This document shows, piece after piece, positions 7,389 to 10,377 of a DNA stretch of 10,377 nt. The stretch lies in NCBI GenBank assembly GCA_031260865.1, contig JAISKQ010000288.1:1-10377 (forward strand), read 5' to 3'. The notes beneath the pieces are model-generated. The model was not told where the DNA came from, did not search any database, and was given only the letters and a program-made list of their open reading frames with translations. Every line of letters starts with the position of its first letter. The first letter of the stretch is position 1. The stretch comes from Prevotella sp. Its GTDB lineage: Bacteria; Bacteroidota; Bacteroidia; Bacteroidales; Dysgonomonadaceae. The position numbers were made by a program, and so were the translations under genes.

Positions 7389-7395
7389 AAAAAAG

Positions 7396-8424
7396 ATGAC
7401 TAAAAAACAACACTTGCTCGGTATGGCTATGGACGAACTCTATGGCGTAGTCGGCGAGTGCGCTCTTCCTCGATTTGCGGCAAAACAGATTGCGGATTGG
7501 GTCTATAAAAAACGTATTTCATCAATAGACGAAATGACGAATATCTCTGTGGCAAACAGAGCTTTGTTGTCTGAAAAATATGACGTGGGAAGGTATATCC
7601 CTCTCGAATTTCAGCAGTCTGCGGATGGCACGGTAAAGTACTTATTTAAGACGGAAACAGAAAAACTGATTGAGTCCGTTATGATACCCGAAGACGACAG
7701 GGCTACGCTCTGCGTATCTTCTCAGGTAGGTTGCAAACTGAACTGTTTGTTCTGTATGACCGGTAAGCAAGGTTTCAACGGAGACCTTACAGCCAATGAA
7801 ATATTGAATCAAATCTATTCGACGCGCGAATCGGAAAACTTGACCAATGTGGTTTTTATGGGAATGGGCGAGCCTTTGGATAACTATGAAGAATTGAAAA
7901 AGACGCTTGATATAATGACGGCGGATTATGGCATGGCTTGGAGTCCTAAACGCATAACCGTTTCCACGACAGGCGTAACGCCTAAATTGAAACGTTTTTT
8001 GGATGAAAGCAACGCGCATCTTGCCATCAGCGTTCACAGTCCCGAAAGAGAACAACGCCTTTCTATTATGCCTGCCGAGAAAGCATTCCCGATAGCGGAA
8101 GTAATTGACTTGCTAAGGCGATACGACTGGTCAAAACAACGGCGATTATCCTTTGAATATATTATGTTTGATAACTTTAACGACTCCCTGATACACGCTA
8201 AGGAGTTGGCGCAGATGCTGAGAGGAATCGAATGCAGGGTAAACCTGATTCGTTTTCACGCGATACCTGACGTCAATCTGAAATCTTCCACAAAAGAAAA
8301 AATGGAAGCTTTTCGCGACTATCTGACAAGTAAAGGCGTCACCAGCACAATCCGGGCATCACGCGGCGAGGATATTTTCGCTGCATGCGGCATGTTATCG
8401 ACTATGAAAAGTAAGAAAGATTAA
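7396..8424 (+). CDS. rlmN: Dual-specificity rRNA/tRNA (adenine-C2)-methyltransferase RlmN
   Basis: This radical-SAM enzyme methylates C2 of A2503 in 23S rRNA and of A37 in some tRNAs. The 342-residue protein carries the cluster motif CKLNCLFC (C113, C117, C120) that holds the [4Fe-4S] centre, and GMGEP (157-161) for SAM binding. Both catalytic cysteines are placed as in the E. coli enzyme: C106 in TLCVSS, seven residues before the cluster, and C331 in FAACGM near the C-terminus. The N-terminal part (about 10-75) has the helical accessory domain with FAAKQIADWVYKK. The ATG at 7396 gives a normal N-terminus. The leader is the heptad array. pdxA follows 59 nt downstream, again after an array. 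Confidence 0.97.
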   Translation: MTKKQHLLGMAMDELYGVVGECALPRFAAKQIADWVYKKRISSIDEMTNISVANRALLSEKYDVGRYIPLEFQQSADGTVKYLFKTETEKLIESVMIPEDDRATLCVSSQVGCKLNCLFCMTGKQGFNGDLTANEILNQIYSTRESENLTNVVFMGMGEPLDNYEELKKTLDIMTADYGMAWSPKRITVSTTGVTPKLKRFLDESNAHLAISVHSPEREQRLSIMPAEKAFPIAEVIDLLRRYDWSKQRRLSFEYIMFDNFNDSLIHAKELAQMLRGIECRVNLIRFHAIPDVNLKSSTKEKMEAFRDYLTSKGVTSTIRASRGEDIFAACGMLSTMKSKKD

Positions 8425-8443
8425 TTCGGTTGCGTATTCTTGT

Positions 8444-8474
8444 TCTTGTAACTCGCGACTCGTAACTCGTAACT
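8444..8474 (+). repeat. Heptad array in the rlmN-pdxA spacer
   Basis: Units in strict 7-bp register start at 8444 (TCTTGTA), 8451 (ACTCGCG), 8458 (ACTCGTA) and 8465 (ACTCGTA), ending in ACT at 8472-8474. AAAATATAT then leads to the pdxA ATG at 8484. A 6-bp echo (TTCTTG at 8437 and 8443) precedes it. Unlike the two earlier spacers there is no clear facing array on the other strand. The end of the array and its distance to the start codon are nearly the same as before gpsA and rlmN. Confidence 0.8.
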
Positions 8475-8483
8475 AAAATATAT

Positions 8484-9566
8484 ATGATAAAAGTAGGTAT
8501 AACACAAGGTGATATAAACGGAATAGGATATGAAGTTATCCTGAAAACTTTCGCGGATATTCGCATGGCTGAAATGTGCATCCCCGTTTTATACGGTTCG
8601 GCGAAGATAGCGTCATATCACCGTAAGGCGATGGATTTACAACCGGTGTCCTTTAATCAAATAAGTAGTGTAAACGACGCTGTATTAAATAAGGTGAATA
8701 TTATAAACTGCATCAATGAGGAAACAAAAGTTGAGTTAGGGCAGCCGACGCCAATAGCGGGAGAAGCAGCTTATTTGGCGCTGGAAAAAGCAGTCGCCGA
8801 CCTAAAAAACGGGTCGATAGACGTCCTTGTGACGGCTCCCATCAATAAACATAATATCCAACGCGAAGATTTCCTATTCCCCGGACATACCGAATATTTG
8901 GAAGAACGTTTAGGTAAGGATGGAGACAAAAGCCTGATGATATTGGTAAAGGATACGCTCCGTGTGGCGCTTGTCACAGGACATATACCTTTGTCGGAAG
9001 TACCTAAAACGCTTACAAAAGAGAAAATAATAGATACAGCCATACGCTTTGAGAAAAGCCTCAAACGCGATTTCAGAGTGGAAAAGCCGCGCATCGCCGT
9101 TTTATCGCTGAATCCTCATGCCGGAGAAAACGGATTGCTGGGGAATGAAGAAAACGAAATTATTATTCCTGCGTTAAACAAACTGCAAGAAAAGAAAATC
9201 CTTTGTTTTGGTCCTTATCCTGCCGATGGGTTCTTTGGTTCAGGCGAATATTCTAAGTTCGACGGCATTCTGGCGATGTATCATGACCAGGGACTTGCAC
9301 CCTTCAAAACATTGGTAATGGAAGACGGTGTAAACTTCACGGCGGGGTTACCTATCATACGCACTTCGCCTGCACACGGGACGGCGTATAATATAGCCGG
9401 ACAAAACAAAGCATCCGAAGAATCTTTCCGTCAGGCTATATACATGGCGATCGATACTTTCCAAAACAGGAAAGAATACGATAAAGCGGCTGCCAATCCC
9501 TTGAAAAAACTGTATGTAGAGAGAGGCGGAGATGAAAGCATCGACCTGACCAAAGAAGAAGAATAA
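8484..9566 (+). CDS. pdxA: 4-hydroxythreonine-4-phosphate dehydrogenase
   Basis: PdxA oxidises 4-phosphohydroxy-L-threonine with NAD+ in the DXP-dependent route to pyridoxal 5'-phosphate; it acts with PdxJ, which is not in this window. The 360-residue protein shows GDINGIGYEV (9-18), TAPINKHNI (117-125) and GHTEYL with substrate-contact H135-T136. The three metal-binding histidines are H167 in TGHIPL, H212 in NPHAGENGLLG and H267 in YHDQGLAPFK. The C-terminal core FTAGLPIIRTSPAHGTAY (285-302) is intact. It is somewhat longer than the roughly 330-residue E. coli enzyme, partly through an acidic tail (DLTKEEE). The closely related four-carbon-acid dehydrogenases share this fold, but the operon-like setting and full motif set favour PdxA. 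Confidence 0.94.
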   Translation: MIKVGITQGDINGIGYEVILKTFADIRMAEMCIPVLYGSAKIASYHRKAMDLQPVSFNQISSVNDAVLNKVNIINCINEETKVELGQPTPIAGEAAYLALEKAVADLKNGSIDVLVTAPINKHNIQREDFLFPGHTEYLEERLGKDGDKSLMILVKDTLRVALVTGHIPLSEVPKTLTKEKIIDTAIRFEKSLKRDFRVEKPRIAVLSLNPHAGENGLLGNEENEIIIPALNKLQEKKILCFGPYPADGFFGSGEYSKFDGILAMYHDQGLAPFKTLVMEDGVNFTAGLPIIRTSPAHGTAYNIAGQNKASEESFRQAIYMAIDTFQNRKEYDKAAANPLKKLYVERGGDESIDLTKEEE

Positions 9567-9604
9567 TATAAGAATACATTTTAGTTAAAAATAAGTTAAA
9601 GTAT

Positions 9605-10300
9605 ATGAATTACGCTATTATAGCCGCCGGAGAAGGATCAAGACTTGTTCAAGAAGGCGTTACTTTGCCGAAACCTTTGGTAAAGCTAAACGGAGTTGAA
9701 ATGATCCGTCGGTTGATAGATATTTTTCTCAAGAACAATGCTTCTTCCATCAGCGTCATTGTGAATGAAGAAATGATCCAAGTACAAGATTATCTTAAGA
9801 ATCTGAAATTGGATGTTCCTTTTAATGTTATTGTAAAATCCACACCAAGTTCCATGCATAGTTTTTTTGAACTTCGCGACTTTCTGAGGAATGATAAATT
9901 CTGTTTAACCACAGTTGATACAATCTTTAAGGAAGATGAGTTTTCCGGTTATATTCAAGCTTTTAGAAATGACTCGGAGTGTGACGGAATGATGGCGGTC
10001 ACAGATTTCATCGACGACGAAAAGCCATTATATGTTGAAGTGGACGAAAGGATGTCTATAACAGGTTTTCTTGACCAATCGGAAGACTGTAAATATATTT
10101 CAGGGGGAATTTACGGATTAACCCCAAAAGCGATCGACACGTTGGAAGCGTCCATACAAACGGGACAATCCCGCATGCGTAATTTTCAGCGGCAGTTGGT
10201 CGCGGATAAACTGCGCCTGAAAGCCTATCCATTTGCTAAAATCGTGGATGTGGATCATGTCGAAGATATAAAGAAAGCAGAACAATTTATAAATAATTAA
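9605..10300 (+). CDS. Small nucleotidyltransferase (NDP-sugar pyrophosphorylase type)
   Basis: A 231-residue cytoplasmic GT-A-fold nucleotidyltransferase. The N-terminal signature AIIAAGEGSRL (4-14), with the usual GxGTRL loop as GEGSRL, is followed by PKPLVKLNG (22-30) with the conserved Lys23. A metal-binding Asp is likely at 105 (TTVDTIF). SGGIYG (166-171) and a late VDVDHVEDI (214-222) match the substrate and second metal regions of the family. It has no left-handed beta-helix acyltransferase domain, so it is not a GlmU-type fusion. The substrate (a sugar 1-phosphate or another phospho-alcohol such as choline or inositol phosphate) cannot be read from the sequence. It follows pdxA by 38 nt without a heptad array, and the next start codon is 30 nt downstream, so the two last genes probably share a function. 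Confidence 0.85.
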   Translation: MNYAIIAAGEGSRLVQEGVTLPKPLVKLNGVEMIRRLIDIFLKNNASSISVIVNEEMIQVQDYLKNLKLDVPFNVIVKSTPSSMHSFFELRDFLRNDKFCLTTVDTIFKEDEFSGYIQAFRNDSECDGMMAVTDFIDDEKPLYVEVDERMSITGFLDQSEDCKYISGGIYGLTPKAIDTLEASIQTGQSRMRNFQRQLVADKLRLKAYPFAKIVDVDHVEDIKKAEQFINN

Positions 10301-10330
10301 TTAAGGGAATACGAGAGAAATCTAAACATT

Positions 10331-10377
10331 ATGTCGAAAATAAAGGTCGCAGGGATCAAGAGAAAAGCAAAATATTC
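10331..10377 (+). CDS. Partial gene, N-terminus only, function not recognised
   Basis: An ATG at 10331, 30 nt after the nucleotidyltransferase, opens a frame that runs without a stop to the window edge. The visible product is MSKIKVAGIKRKAKY. A short beta-strand-like start (IKVAGI) followed by basic residues is all that can be seen. The spacing and strand suggest co-transcription with the nucleotidyltransferase. The start is likely real given the close spacing, but 15 codons are too few to name a family. Confidence 0.55.
   Translation, partial: MSKIKVAGIKRKAKY

Noticed and set aside
8437..8474. CRISPR-like or direct-repeat array before pdxA
   Set aside because: Units are only 7 bp with no spacers and no cas genes nearby. 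The heptad-array description fits better.

Overview
The window reads as chromosomal housekeeping DNA from a member of the Bacteroidales (Bacteroidota). The grounds are the run lysS-gpsA-pgi, a LysRS with a long C-terminal extension, promoter motifs of the Bacteroides type (TTTG, about 20 nt, TAnnTTTG), start codons without clear Shine-Dalgarno sequences, and a lipoprotein with a Bacteroidota O-glycosylation-type D-S-L site. The genus cannot be fixed by reading alone.

Layout. Positions 1-265 hold no confident gene: there is an unresolved left edge, a phased short-repeat array (58-115) and a strong hairpin terminator (182-230). Three genes follow on the minus strand: a coiled-coil lipoprotein (266-1144), rsmI (1183-1857) and, behind a 225-nt gap, a secreted alkaline-phosphatase-superfamily enzyme (2083-2970). 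The lipoprotein lies 38 nt after rsmI and is probably transcribed with it from the promoter at 1882-1913. A divergent promoter region (2971-3142) separates these from a plus-strand block that runs to the right edge: lysS, gpsA, pgi, rlmN, pdxA, a small nucleotidyltransferase, and the first 15 codons of another gene at 10331.

The plus-strand block covers tRNA charging (LysS), the glycerol-3-phosphate backbone of phospholipids (GpsA), central sugar phosphate metabolism (Pgi), rRNA/tRNA methylation (RlmN) and vitamin B6 synthesis (PdxA). The only plus-strand gene of undefined role is the nucleotidyltransferase, which probably works with the gene cut off at the right edge. I found no tRNA, rRNA, CRISPR array, insertion sequence or phage gene.

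The most unusual signal is not a gene. Several spacers carry arrays of degenerate 7-bp units of the type ACTCGTA/ACTTGTA, sometimes passing in register into ATTCTTA-type units. They sit directly before the start codons of gpsA, rlmN and pdxA, ending each time in ACTAAAA some 7-11 nt before the ATG. Related arrays lie at 58-115 and 2043-2062. In two spacers an array faces a second one on the opposite strand, so the transcript could fold into a hairpin. This looks like a dispersed family of heptad elements that recur between genes.
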